Below, one piece after another: positions 26,250 through 34,464 of a stretch of DNA of 64,000 bases. Each line of letters opens with the position of its first letter. Position 1 is the stretch's first letter. Source of the DNA: an uncultured Lachnospiraceae bacterium (lineage in GTDB: Bacteria; Bacillota; Clostridia; Lachnospirales; Lachnospiraceae); assembly GCA_910579645.1 (NCBI GenBank), contig CAJTVK010000005.1, positions 1 through 64,000 of the forward strand, read 5' to 3'. Position numbers and translations under genes: made by a program. The notes beneath the pieces were generated by a model that ran no database searches, was not told the DNA's origin, and saw only the letters and a program-made list of their open reading frames with translations.

Positions 26250-26435
26250 TTAGCCAAAATAAACAAGAACACTTTAATTTTAAAAGACAGAACTGTAATA
26301 GAATTGAAAACGGGAAGTCTGAGTGCCATGCGGACAATGTTTGCTGATAAGACTGCCATGATAAAAGAATACACCATTCTTTTAATTTACTACACCATTT
26401 ACCCGTCTGACAAAATATCGTATAATTTCAAGTAG
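26233..26435 (+). pseudogene. possible remnant of a downstream tail gene
   Basis: An open frame without a proper start reads I-L-K-D-R-T-V-I-E-L-K-T-G-S-L and M-F-A-D-K-T-A-M, resembling a short Firmicute phage module (I recall L-x-A-D-K-x-A-x-texts). It ends at TAG 26,433-26,435. It may be the broken gene that once followed the fiber. The stretch 26,436-26,818 has no gene; GC rises there, marking the prophage/chromosome transition. Confidence 0.3.
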
Positions 26436-26555
26436 TTTAATAGCGATTCCAACTGTTTTATGGCATAAATATTTCGTTTAAGCAAACCTGAAATTATAAT
26501 TTTTCCAAAAGCCTAATTGAAGTTCAATATTCTACAGAAATCAATTTAGGATTTT

Positions 26556-26640
26556 ATGACTGCGCAGCTGCCAGACCCGGGAATTTATAGACAGCCGATG
26601 CCCTGCGGCAAAAAACTGGCCTGCGCACAGAACCATTGAT
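26556..26640. repeat. dispersed GC-rich repeat, copy 1
   Basis: Shares a pattern with 29,384-29,465: ctgc.cagctgcca, cccgg, then atgccctgcggca. About 70 percent identity by eye over ~75 bases. Located downstream of yaaA's end. Possibly a transcript-end or REP-like element. Confidence 0.35.
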
Positions 26641-26818
26641 TTTTCAGACACGCTTTCGCTCCGCGGCAAACACAGCAGCAGGAAATGATAAATCCTCCCT
26701 GCCTGACTACCCATGGACGCGTAATTTACTGCTGACTCAGAATGCAGCCCATGGGGTTGCAGAGCAGACATTCTTCTGCTCGGTTCTTAAATATAATTCT
26801 TATACTTAATTGCTATGT

Positions 26819-27571
26819 TTAATCCGAATTGGCTTTTATAAAAACAAATTTTGAGGCATCGGACAATTCTTCGCAATACGAAAAGCCCAATTCTCTGAAA
26901 TCTTTTATTTTCTCCGTCTGGCATATGTCGTTTTCCGCCAGGAAGCGTACCATTTCTCCCCGTGCCATTTTAGCCAGTGTCCCTTTCTGCCTTACTTTTC
27001 CCGCTGACGCTTCGCCAAATTCCAGCGTAAGGAACCGGTCATCCGGCGTAATATACTTCTCTATGCACTTGGAATATTCTTTGGAAGCCAGATTAATAAT
27101 CATCCTATCTTCATCCCACAGACTGGCATACAGCCTCTCACCCCAAAACTCATATAAATTGGGGCAACCGTTCACCGAAAGTTTCGCCTGCATCTCCAGC
27201 CGGTAAGGCACTACACCGTCAAAAGGCTTCAGCACGCCGTAAAATCCCGACAGAATGCGGAGATGCTCCTCTATATAGGAAAGAGCCCCGTCGGTAAATA
27301 CCGCCGGAGCCATATGTTGGTACTGCAGCCCCTCATAGGCCAAAATTGCCGGTGTCAGACACTGCTCCAAATCCATCTCCCGAATACGCCTATCATTCAG
27401 TTCCGCCAGCTTATCGCTGCACTTCCACAGTGCCTGCGCGTCCGCCGGCGAAAGAGACTGCATTGCCGCCATAAGGCTTTTGGCATCTTCCAAAAATTCC
27501 GGCTTTCCCCTTACCGCATAAGTATCCCTGTTTCTGTTCATTTTCTTGGCCGGTGAGATAATAATTTTCAT
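26819..27571 (-). CDS. yaaA: peroxide stress protein YaaA (DUF328) (250 aa)
   Basis: The start is M-K-I-I-I-S-P-A-K-K-M-N at 27,571, the hallmark of the family; an upstream extension of 8 residues is not used. The family lowers free iron and DNA damage during peroxide stress. Further family motifs are present: G-F-Y-G-V-L-K-P-F-D near 120 and a late E-Y-S-K. It overlaps the upstream bcp gene by four bases (ATGA), so both peroxide-defence genes are co-translated. Confidence 0.88.
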   Translation of the reverse strand: MKIIISPAKKMNRNRDTYAVRGKPEFLEDAKSLMAAMQSLSPADAQALWKCSDKLAELNDRRIREMDLEQCLTPAILAYEGLQYQHMAPAVFTDGALSYIEEHLRILSGFYGVLKPFDGVVPYRLEMQAKLSVNGCPNLYEFWGERLYASLWDEDRMIINLASKEYSKCIEKYITPDDRFLTLEFGEASAGKVRQKGTLAKMARGEMVRFLAENDICQTEKIKDFRELGFSYCEELSDASKFVFIKANSD

Positions 27572-28038
27572 ATTTCCTGTAATTCCCCGACGCATTCCAG
27601 CATCTGCGCCGGATTCTCTGCCGCCTTCACTTTTCCGAACGCCTTTATGATAATGCCTTCCTCATCAATCAGATAAGTGGTTCTGACCACTCCCATGCTC
27701 ACTTTCCCGTAGTTCTTCTTTTCCTTCCATACATCATATCCCTGAATGCAGGAAAGTTCCGGATCCGAAAGCAGCGTAAACGGAAGCCCATATTTTTCTT
27801 CAAATTTTTTATGGGATGCCACACTGTCTTTGCTGACTCCTATGACAACCGCCCCTTTTTCTAAAAACTGCGGATACAGTTCCCCGAAATTGCATGCCTG
27901 CTTCGTGCAGCCCGGCGTATTGTCCCTTGGGTAAAAATATAATATTACTTTCTTTCCTCTGTACTCCTCTAAGGAGTGCAGCTTTCCGTTCTGATCCGGC
28001 AATGAAAAATCCGGTGCTTTTGTTCCTATTTCTAACAT
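27568..28038 (-). CDS. bcp: thiol peroxidase, Bcp/PrxQ family (156 aa)
   Basis: Reduces peroxides using thioredoxin. The active site P-G-C-T-K-Q-A-C near residue 45 has the peroxidatic cysteine and a second cysteine five residues later, as in BCP proteins. The start G-x-x-A-P-D-F-S-L-P-D is typical. 156 residues is the normal length. Translationally coupled to yaaA downstream. Confidence 0.93.
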   Translation of the reverse strand: MLEIGTKAPDFSLPDQNGKLHSLEEYRGKKVILYFYPRDNTPGCTKQACNFGELYPQFLEKGAVVIGVSKDSVASHKKFEEKYGLPFTLLSDPELSCIQGYDVWKEKKNYGKVSMGVVRTTYLIDEEGIIIKAFGKVKAAENPAQMLECVGELQEI

Positions 28039-28154
28039 TTCTTAATTTCTCCGCCCTTTCTTTCCGTATTTTACAGACAATGACAAAAGTTTTCTCCTTT
28101 TGCCGTTGCCTGTAAGTAAAGCATATGTCTGCTCGGATAAGCAGCCTATAAAGA

Positions 28155-28937
28155 TTATTTATGAACGGTTCCTGCCTGCAATTCTGCCCAAGCATTTTGA
28201 AGACATGCTCTGGCCTCTGCCACAATCCTGCCGTCCGTCCTGAAGATGCTGTATTCATCCATGGCGGGCAGGCCCATAGGCACACCTTCCTTACGGTAAC
28301 GCATCCCGCTTTCCACCACTCTTTTGGCGGACAGATGATAATCGGTAATCTCCGTGCAGGCAAGGAACTTCCTTATCACTTCCGGTGTCACTCCTGCCCC
28401 TGCCATAATCCGGGGGCCTCCGGTTTCTTTCTGCAGGCTGCTCAGTTTCTTCAGCAGCGGCAGTCCCGTAAGACAGTCTTTTTCCTGTCCGGATGTCAAA
28501 ACCGTATCAATGCCCAGTTCCCCTGCCTGTCTGTAAGCCTCCAGCGGGTCTGCACAGACATCGAAAGCACGGTGCAGCGTGATTTTCATGCTGCCGGCCA
28601 CCTGTACCAGTTCTTTCATCCGCTCCCCATGAAGACTCCCGTCCTCCCTAAGACAGCCAATCACAATGCCTTCCGCACCGGCCTCCCGGAACATCTCCGC
28701 CTCTCTTCGCAGCATCCGGAACTCATAATCCGTATAAAGAAAATCTCCGAAACGCGGTCTCAGCAGCACCCGCACCGGCAAATCACAGCACGCTTTCACC
28801 TGCTCAAACAGAGCCAGCCCCGGGGAAATGCCCCCAATCATAAGCGCGGCACACAATTCCAGACGGTCAGCGCCTCCTTCGGCCGCCGCCAAGGCAGATT
28901 CCACACTGTCCACACAGCATTCCAATATATAATCCAT
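28155..28937 (-). CDS. cutC: CutC family protein (260 aa)
   Basis: TIM-barrel protein linked in early work to copper homeostasis; the exact function is unsettled. Start at M-D-Y-I-L-E-C-C-V-D (28,937) with a gggagaa ribosome site; a longer frame upstream is not needed. Motifs: E-G-G-A-D-R-L-E-L-C, the L-R-P-R-F-G-D-F region, I-T-L-H-R-A-F-D and I-M-A-G-A-G-V. Usual length. Confidence 0.9.
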   Translation of the reverse strand: MDYILECCVDSVESALAAAEGGADRLELCAALMIGGISPGLALFEQVKACCDLPVRVLLRPRFGDFLYTDYEFRMLRREAEMFREAGAEGIVIGCLREDGSLHGERMKELVQVAGSMKITLHRAFDVCADPLEAYRQAGELGIDTVLTSGQEKDCLTGLPLLKKLSSLQKETGGPRIMAGAGVTPEVIRKFLACTEITDYHLSAKRVVESGMRYRKEGVPMGLPAMDEYSIFRTDGRIVAEARACLQNAWAELQAGTVHK

Positions 28938-28951
28938 TTTGTATTCTCCCG

Positions 28952-29311
28952 CTATTTCTTTCTGTTTTCTCTGGCATCCATCAATGCCGCTGCCAGGCAT
29001 ACAAGGAAGCACCCTGCTGCCAGAAGCCGCTCCAGCCCTTTCTCTACGTTTTTCTTCCTTACCTTTACGGCCTTCCTGCGGAGTTTTTCTTTTGTCCTCT
29101 CCGTCTTGGCTTTTTCCTTCACTATCCGCATAACCTCTTTCTGGAACTTCTTTTTCCACTTTGCGGGCTTTCTTTTTTTCCTGCTGCCCATCCGTCCTCC
29201 CTTCCGCTGAACCAAGAACATTCTCAGGTTCTGCAACATACTATCTCCCAGCCACCGGAACATATCGGAAACGCTTTCTGTCTGATTGATATCATAGCAT
29301 TCCCCATACAT
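28952..29311 (-). CDS. basic small membrane protein (119 aa)
   Basis: An Arg/Lys-rich N-terminal two-thirds followed by a single hydrophobic helix (about residues 95-113). A shorter start at residue 41 (M-G-S-R-K-K-R) is possible. The composition looks partly low-complexity, so it may not be a real gene. No family recognised. Confidence 0.35.
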   Translation of the reverse strand: MYGECYDINQTESVSDMFRWLGDSMLQNLRMFLVQRKGGRMGSRKKRKPAKWKKKFQKEVMRIVKEKAKTERTKEKLRRKAVKVRKKNVEKGLERLLAAGCFLVCLAAALMDARENRKK

Positions 29312-29383
29312 ACGCTTATATTATATCTTAACCGATGCTTTAAGACAACAGAAATCATACAGTAAGCAAAGAAAGCAATTTGA

Positions 29384-29465
29384 GGTTTTCTGCCTGCACA
29401 GCTGCCAAGCCCGGAAACCTATGGCCGGCAATGCCCTGCGGCAGGACAGCCGGCCTCCTATTACA
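29384..29465. repeat. dispersed GC-rich repeat, copy 2
   Basis: Second copy of the pattern at 26,556; the two share cagctgcca and atgccctgcggca. It lies just beyond the end of the split peptidoglycan-binding gene. It may serve as a shared 3' element. Confidence 0.35.
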
Positions 29466-30044
29466 CAGGCTCCGCAATCCTCGTCACACCTACATAAATA
29501 TTTGATATCTGATACCAAGTAGGGTAATCTACCACACCTGACTGCGGCAGATTAAAGATGCGCTGAAAAGCCCGCACCGCATCCGCCGTCCGGTTTCCGT
29601 ATATCCCATCCGCCGCAATCACCGGAATGGCCGGATAATTCTGTGCAATACGGTTCAGCTGCTGCTGTATTTGGCGCACCTTATCTCCGGAAGCCCCTAC
29701 CGTCAGGTCGTAACCCGGCCAAGAGGACGGAACCCCTGCAATGCTTTCCGCAGAATTGATATACATATCATTTCCGTAATAATAGCGGATAATTTCGATT
29801 GCCGAATACCCTTCGTCGCCAAGGTATTTAGATCCCCACTGACTCAGCCCGCTGCAGGTCACACGCTTGCCGTCACAATAAGAGGTGAAGATAGGCTGCC
29901 GCACACCGGGACGGGATAAATAATTGGCAAAAATGGAATCCACCAGATAATCAATATTACTGTAGATATTTCTGCCGCGCATCCATTTTTGGTCATATGC
30001 CGTAGAAGATGTGATGGTAAAATTATAGCCCTGGTTCCGGTACC
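29461..30044 (-). CDS. C-terminal half of interrupted SpoIID/PG-binding protein
   Basis: From the 13-bp repeat the frame reads Y-R-N-Q-G-Y-N-F-T-I-T-S-S-T-A-Y-D-Q-K-W. This matches the text that follows N-R-V-Y-T-E-W-Y-R-N in intact homologs I recall. C-terminal ~70 residues (K-V-R-Q-I-Q-Q-Q-L, G-I-Y-G, A-V-R-A-F-Q) form a peptidoglycan-binding type 1 domain. Residues before 30,044 belong to the inserted element. The half has no valid start of its own. See the N-terminal half at 33,616-34,323. Confidence 0.75.
30032..30044 (-). repeat. 13-bp att-like repeat, left
   Basis: On the minus strand ggtaccggaacca, identical to 33,626-33,638. The two copies bracket the inserted element and share the same codon phase (T-A-C C-G-G A-A-C). 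Confidence 0.8.
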
Positions 30045-30138
30045 CCGGAACCACCACTGATTGGTGGTAAAAAGAAACGGCAATGAAGCATTAATGGAAG
30101 AACAGAATTTCTCGGCACAGAAAGCATATCGGTGTCAT

Positions 30139-31770
30139 TCAGTTCATCCGCAGTCCGATATCCCTCACGGAAATTCGGAACCGAACGCAAATTTCCCCGT
30201 CTTTTACGATGATTTTATCAATCAGCGTGAAAAGAACCATCCGCTTCACATCCGCCCCGGCACTGCGGAATTCCTCCGCCCAATCCGGCGGAGCCGAACT
30301 TTGACGTTCCGCAACGCTGCACCGAATCATTGTCTCATGAAGAATATCCGTTATCCTTTTTCCCTTTTCCTCCCATTCTTTCAATCTCTGCTCTTTTTCC
30401 CGGATTATGGCGAATAACTTTTCTTCGCTGAAACAGTATTCCCCCCTGATTGCTTCCGGCAGCTTTTCCTCCAAAGTCAATATATCCCTCTTCAGTGCCG
30501 CCTCCGCCCGGGATACCTCCCGTAGTTCTTTCTCAGCTTTCTCCCTCTGTTTCTTCTGCCTATTCCTCCATTCTTCTGCCATATCTATGGGCCTTAAATG
30601 ACCAAGGCATATTTCCGCCGCCTGCAGCACCGGCCGTTCCAAATAATTCTGTGAATAGCAGGAACGTTCCCCGCACTTTTCCGGACATAAATACCTGCCG
30701 GCAAAAGAGGTTTTCCTTTCCCCGTCCTTTGTCACCCAATGACTATGATAGCTTCCGTTTTTTAACCGTTTTCCGCAGCAGCCGCAATATGCCAGGCCGA
30801 GCAGCATGAGATGACTCCCTGTGCGGAAAGGTACGCTGCCATTCTCGGCACCGCTCTGCTCCCGCCGGTCTTTGGATGCCTTGATTTTTTCCTTCCTCGC
30901 CTCCCTTATCTGCTGTGCTTTTTCCCACTCCGCGGGAGATACTACTTCCAGTTCTTTCACCGGCTTTTCGGAATAAGTCCATTCCCTCCTATCCGTCCGA
31001 GTCAAGCCCCTATTGTTCCGCCGCCGTCCAATTGCCAGATATCCCATATAAATGGGATTTGTCAATATGCCTCGGACCGTCCCCGCTTTCCATTTTCCGG
31101 CGGAGATTGCGGGAATTTCCAACCGGTTCAGTTCTTTGGCTATCCTCTCATAACCCATTCCCTCCTGCACGGCCAAGCAGTATATTTTTCTTACCACCTC
31201 CGCATGTTCTTCTGACACTTCCAGCTTTTTCAGCATTCTTCCATGATTGCTGGCCAACCCCGACGGTACAAGGCGGTAGCCGAACGGAGCCTTTCCTCCT
31301 ACAAATTTCCCTGACTTGACCAATTCCCTCTGCGTATCCCGCACCCGCATGCCGGTTTTTTTGCTTTCCCCTTCGTTCTGCCAGAACCGAATGTAATTCA
31401 GCAGTTTGTCAATATGCTCTTCCGTTTTCAGCTGCCCGTCCCGGATAGTCCATACCTCTATCCCAAGTCTGTTCAGCGCGGCTACATAGAAGCTGTACTC
31501 CTCCTGCCTGCCTATCCGGTCTGACATATATGCAAGGAGGATGTCAAACTGTCTCTCCTTGGCATCCGACAGAATCTCCTGTAATATTTCCCTGTCCTCC
31601 ACACCGTTTTTATAAGCGGACACCGCTTTTTCTATATATTCTTTATCAAATTCCCAATCCGTATGCTTTGCAATATATTCTTCCGCTTCCGCCCTCTGCA
31701 CCGGTATATCATTGTCATGAAGCTGCTGCCTGGAAGACACCCTAAGTAAAGTCCGTACTTTTTTCCCCAC
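30139..31770 (-). CDS. large serine recombinase (543 aa)
   Basis: N-terminal resolvase domain with nucleophile Ser 12 in L-L-R-V-S-S-R-Q-Q and Y-M-S-D-R-I-G-R near residue 80. Next are a recombinase domain (G-G-K-A-P-F-G-Y-R near 160, then N-P-I-Y-M-G) and a zinc-ribbon segment (Y-C-G-C-C-G-K-R, later C-P-E-K-C and C-Y). The coiled-coil region (about 400-460) is that of TndX-type enzymes. It inserts or excises the element around it. Confidence 0.9.
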   Translation of the reverse strand: MGKKVRTLLRVSSRQQLHDNDIPVQRAEAEEYIAKHTDWEFDKEYIEKAVSAYKNGVEDREILQEILSDAKERQFDILLAYMSDRIGRQEEYSFYVAALNRLGIEVWTIRDGQLKTEEHIDKLLNYIRFWQNEGESKKTGMRVRDTQRELVKSGKFVGGKAPFGYRLVPSGLASNHGRMLKKLEVSEEHAEVVRKIYCLAVQEGMGYERIAKELNRLEIPAISAGKWKAGTVRGILTNPIYMGYLAIGRRRNNRGLTRTDRREWTYSEKPVKELEVVSPAEWEKAQQIREARKEKIKASKDRREQSGAENGSVPFRTGSHLMLLGLAYCGCCGKRLKNGSYHSHWVTKDGERKTSFAGRYLCPEKCGERSCYSQNYLERPVLQAAEICLGHLRPIDMAEEWRNRQKKQREKAEKELREVSRAEAALKRDILTLEEKLPEAIRGEYCFSEEKLFAIIREKEQRLKEWEEKGKRITDILHETMIRCSVAERQSSAPPDWAEEFRSAGADVKRMVLFTLIDKIIVKDGEICVRFRISVRDIGLRMN

Positions 31771-31978
31771 AGGCCTTCACCTCCCGCTCCAATTTCCGCA
31801 GATATATTTCCTTCAGGCTGTCAGCCAGTTCCCTTTCTGCCTTTTCGTCGGGCTGCACCGGAAATTCCAATATCATTTTTATCTCTTTCTTTTTCTCATA
31901 TGCCACATATTCTATCCGGTTTTCCGCACACACTGCCGCACGTTCCCCCACTTCTTCCTTTCCTACATGGTTATGCAT
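31742..31978 (-). CDS. small accessory protein (78 aa)
   Basis: Lies directly upstream of the recombinase gene and overlaps it by 29 bases, so it is co-expressed. The product is charged and helical. Comparable small genes precede some large serine recombinases and may act as excision or control factors, but no motif identifies one here. Confidence 0.5.
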   Translation of the reverse strand: MHNHVGKEEVGERAAVCAENRIEYVAYEKKKEIKMILEFPVQPDEKAERELADSLKEIYLRKLEREVKACGEKSTDFT

Positions 31979-32198
31979 CTTTTCTTTTTTGTATGCGCTC
32001 CGTTACGTCACACGGCTAACAAGAAACTCCGCTCATCGAGCAGGGAAAAATCACCTTATCAAGTTTCTGTTCGTAATTTCAAGAACTTTGCTGCACCACT
32101 TCCTCCATCCATACCATTACTGATACCGACTTGTGATTCACTACACTTGGCGGTAAAAACCCGCTAACATGATTAGTGCCATGGTCGGCATACAAAAA

Positions 32199-32224
32199 TG
32201 ACATTGGCTTCCCTGCCAATGTCA
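32199..32224 (-). terminator. rho-independent terminator of the repeat-protein gene
   Basis: tgacattggc and gccaatgtca, perfect 10-bp arms with a 6-base loop, followed on the minus strand by tttttgtat. It ends the gene at 32,260. The remaining gap 31,979-32,198 has no gene. Confidence 0.85.
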
Positions 32225-32259
32225 CCGTAAAACCGCCATATTCCGCTTTCATGCCCTAT

Positions 32260-33324
32260 TTAGAGTCCCGTAATATCTATTGCATGCATATAAGCATCCG
32301 ACCCTCTCGTGCAGGTCAGACTCAGTTTCTTTCCCTTAACCAATACTTTGCAGTTGCTGACACTGTTCACCACATCCATCTTCAGCTGCATCTCGCCTTG
32401 CGGCGTATCAAAATACAAAATGCTTTCGCTGGACTTAGAGCCTACCGTACCTGTCACGGTGGCCACATCCGCAGTATTCATCTGCACCATGGAAGGGCTG
32501 TCCTTCACTCCCACTATGCTGGCTGCATGAAGATAGGCATCCGATCCGTTATAATAGGAAACGGTCAGTTTATTGCCCGGTGTCAGCACCATGCCGCTCC
32601 TGGCATCCGTGCTGCCGTCTATCACGAACTGCATTTCCCCGCCGCTGGTTGACAGGTAAAGAAGATCCTCCCGGGTACTCTCGGCCACGGTGCCGGAAAC
32701 CGACGCGGTAGTCCCATTCACCGGCACAGTAGGCGCAGGCCCCACCGCCGACGGTGAAGATACGGTCAGCATATCCGAAATGCTCACCGCATGCATATAG
32801 GCATCGGAGCCCCGCACGCAGGTAATGCTGTACTCCTTGTCCATGACAAGAACCTTACAGCCGCTCATATTCGTGGAGGGATCCAGCTTAATCTGCATTT
32901 CCCCCTGCGGCGTGTTAAAATATATAATCTCACTGGTCGTCTTATCTCCAATCTTCCCCGTTACCGTGGCTGACGTAGAAAAATCAAGCGTCGTCGTAGA
33001 TACCGGTGCCTCGGTAGTAACCTGCACCGCATGCAGATATCCGTCCGTGCCATGGGACAAGGACACGGTAATCTGCTTACCCGGCAGCAGTATTTTGCAG
33101 CTGCTGGTATCCGTTCCGCTGTCCAGCTTAATTTCCATATCTCCCTCTTTCGTGGAAAGCTTCAGCAAATCAGATGTGGTTCCCGACATAACTTTTCCCT
33201 GTACCGTCGCCACAATGACTGACGATGCCTGTACCGGCAGCATCAGCATCCCCACTGCCGCGCAGACTGCCAGTACTGCATTGCGAAAATAGCGGTGAAT
33301 TTCAGTGCCTGATTTTTTTCCCAT
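32260..33324 (-). CDS. secreted protein with four ~70-residue repeats (354 aa)
   Basis: Basic N-terminus and hydrophobic stretch ending V-Q-A-S-S (cleavage near 35) form a signal peptide. Four tandem repeats follow, each with a pattern like V-x-G-x-V/I ... G-E/D-M-x-I-K-L-D ... C/G-K-V-L ... G-S/T-D-A/G-Y-M/L-H-A. Repeats 1, 2 and 4 hold one Cys before a K-I/V-L-x-P/K-G motif. Function unknown; a surface-binding role is plausible. It has its own promoter region and terminator and rides on the mobile element as cargo. Confidence 0.6.
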   Translation of the reverse strand: MGKKSGTEIHRYFRNAVLAVCAAVGMLMLPVQASSVIVATVQGKVMSGTTSDLLKLSTKEGDMEIKLDSGTDTSSCKILLPGKQITVSLSHGTDGYLHAVQVTTEAPVSTTTLDFSTSATVTGKIGDKTTSEIIYFNTPQGEMQIKLDPSTNMSGCKVLVMDKEYSITCVRGSDAYMHAVSISDMLTVSSPSAVGPAPTVPVNGTTASVSGTVAESTREDLLYLSTSGGEMQFVIDGSTDARSGMVLTPGNKLTVSYYNGSDAYLHAASIVGVKDSPSMVQMNTADVATVTGTVGSKSSESILYFDTPQGEMQLKMDVVNSVSNCKVLVKGKKLSLTCTRGSDAYMHAIDITGL

Positions 33325-33361
33325 AACTCAGCCTCCCGTAAAATATAGCAAACAGTCAATG

Positions 33362-33619
33362 TCATTTCCTTTTACTTATTCTGTAACCCATCATACAATA
33401 CTTATTTCGCAAAGTCAACAATTCGGCTCTAAGAATCACTTTCATGCCGTCGTCCACTAATGCTTCCTCGTAATGCCTATCCGCAATCTGTTTCAAAGTT
33501 TCCCCGCATGCGGTATCGAACGAAGCATCCTCGGCATATTTGATCTCAATGACAATGCCTATTTCTTTCTCTTCCTCACAGAATGGAAAATTCGTCTCCA
33601 TGCCTCGGCTCCCCTTCAT
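33362..33619 (-). pseudogene. C-terminal fragment of a PD-(D/E)XK AAA-family protein
   Basis: Reads V-I-E-I-K-Y-A, A-C-G-E-T-L-K-Q-I and Y-E-E-A-L-V-D-D-G-M, which is the end of DUF1703-type (PD-(D/E)XK) proteins linked to AAA ATPases. The ATPase part is missing, and the last lines diverge as if frame-shifted. It touches the right repeat of the element, so may be debris carried along. Confidence 0.55.
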
Positions 33620-34323
33620 AACCAGTGGTTCCGGTACCACTCCGTATATACCCTATTAAGCGTCACCGACATAATAGCCAATATATTGGCATAGACCGCA
33701 TTTTCCGGCCAGGTGGCATATATTTCGGAGGAAGCCACATTTTTGATATAGTCCTTATATCTGACATAATAATTAGGTGCCGTAGGGTCACTTGGCACGC
33801 CGTCATGCACCACTACGAATTCCGGTATGACCACTCTGCTAAGTACGATTTCCCCCGTTTCATCCATAGGCTTGATTTCGTCCTCCGGTATTTTCGGCGG
33901 ATATTCCCCGTACAGGGTATGATCCGGTATGACAATGGTTTCCTCTTCCTGCTCTTCCGTCTCTGTGGGAGTCATTTCCACGGACTGCAGCGCAAGCGTA
34001 TCCGCCAATATCTCCGTTCCCGAAATAGTCACCGGCTCATAACCCGGCGCATTGACTTCTATATTGTACTCCGAGTACGGCTGCTCGCTTCCCGGCTCCA
34101 GGCTATATTCCAACGGCGGCGCAGGAAGCCCTATCTCCTCAGTTTGTCCCGATATGTCGGTATCCAATGTTTCGATAATGGAATCCGGCATCCCTTTGTA
34201 GGAAATTTTCACCGTGGCATCCCGGACCGGTATGAAACCCACAGTGGATGTGACGCTGACTTTCAGATTCCCCGCATAAGGGCTGTCAACTCTCTGCGCG
34301 GCATGAATGATATTGAAGGGCAT
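33616..34323 (-). CDS. N-terminal half of interrupted SpoIID/PG-binding protein
   Basis: Starts M-P-F-N-I-I-H-A-A-Q-R-V at 34,323. Contains a beta-sandwich (carboxypeptidase-regulatory-like) domain near 20-110, an acidic linker and a conserved stretch I-L-A-I-M-S-V-T-L-N-R-V-Y-T-E-W-Y-R-N, after which the frame stops within three codons in element DNA. The C-terminal half is 3.6 kb away (29,461-30,044). Joined at the 13-bp repeat it makes 422 residues. Its translation site (agagg) lies in a hairpin arm. Such proteins are common in spore-forming Lachnospiraceae; the role in spore or cell wall is inferred. Confidence 0.75.
   Translation of the reverse strand: MPFNIIHAAQRVDSPYAGNLKVSVTSTVGFIPVRDATVKISYKGMPDSIIETLDTDISGQTEEIGLPAPPLEYSLEPGSEQPYSEYNIEVNAPGYEPVTISGTEILADTLALQSVEMTPTETEEQEEETIVIPDHTLYGEYPPKIPEDEIKPMDETGEIVLSRVVIPEFVVVHDGVPSDPTAPNYYVRYKDYIKNVASSEIYATWPENAVYANILAIMSVTLNRVYTEWYRNHWL
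33626..33638 (-). repeat. 13-bp att-like repeat, right
   Basis: Identical to the repeat at 30,032-30,044, in direct orientation, at the junction where the N-terminal half leaves its family sequence. Confidence 0.8.
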
Positions 34324-34327
34324 AAAA

Positions 34328-34369
34328 AAACCTCTGCATATTTATTTACCACATTATATGCAGAGGTTT
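34328..34369 (-). promoter_or_regulatory. hairpin covering the ribosome site of the split gene
   Basis: 13-bp perfect stem (aaacctctgcata / tatgcagaggttt, written on plus). On the mRNA the 3' arm contains gcagagg, the ribosome site, 7 bases before ATG 34,323. It also looks like a terminator (T-run in the arm's end). If transcription crosses it, translation could be blocked until the stem opens. Confidence 0.55.
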
Positions 34370-34426
34370 CCCGGTTGTGCGCCGGGGCATCTCCCAAACA
34401 TGCTGCGGCGCACAACCGGGAGATGC
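34370..34426 (-). terminator. long GC-rich stem downstream of htpG with alternate pairing
   Basis: Perfect 14-bp stem cccggttgtgcgcc / ggcgcacaaccggg. A second 9-bp pairing gcatctccc / gggagatgc interlocks with it (shared ccc). The two are laid out as a pseudoknot or as mutually exclusive stems. It lies between htpG's end (34,465) and the split gene. Confidence 0.6.
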
Positions 34427-34464
34427 TTTTTTATTCCATATTCTTATTCCATATCCTATTCCGC

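Larger units (their letters stand above)
30032..33638. mobile_element. 3.59-kb serine-recombinase element splitting a gene
   Basis: Spacing between 13-bp repeats is 3,594 bases. Content on the minus strand: large serine recombinase, a small overlapping gene, a secreted repeat protein and a nuclease-family fragment. Recombination between the repeats would delete the element and restore one 422-residue gene. Large serine recombinases of Firmicutes (TndX/TnpX, SpoIVCA) act at short core sites this way. Whether excision happens is not shown by the sequence. Confidence 0.78.

Noticed and set aside
28161..29210. 349-residue plus-strand reading frame
   Set aside because: Antisense to cutC, which has clear family motifs.
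32260..33324. Four-repeat protein as an S-layer or choline-binding protein
   Set aside because: Repeats lack SLH motifs and the W-Y-Y choline-binding pattern.
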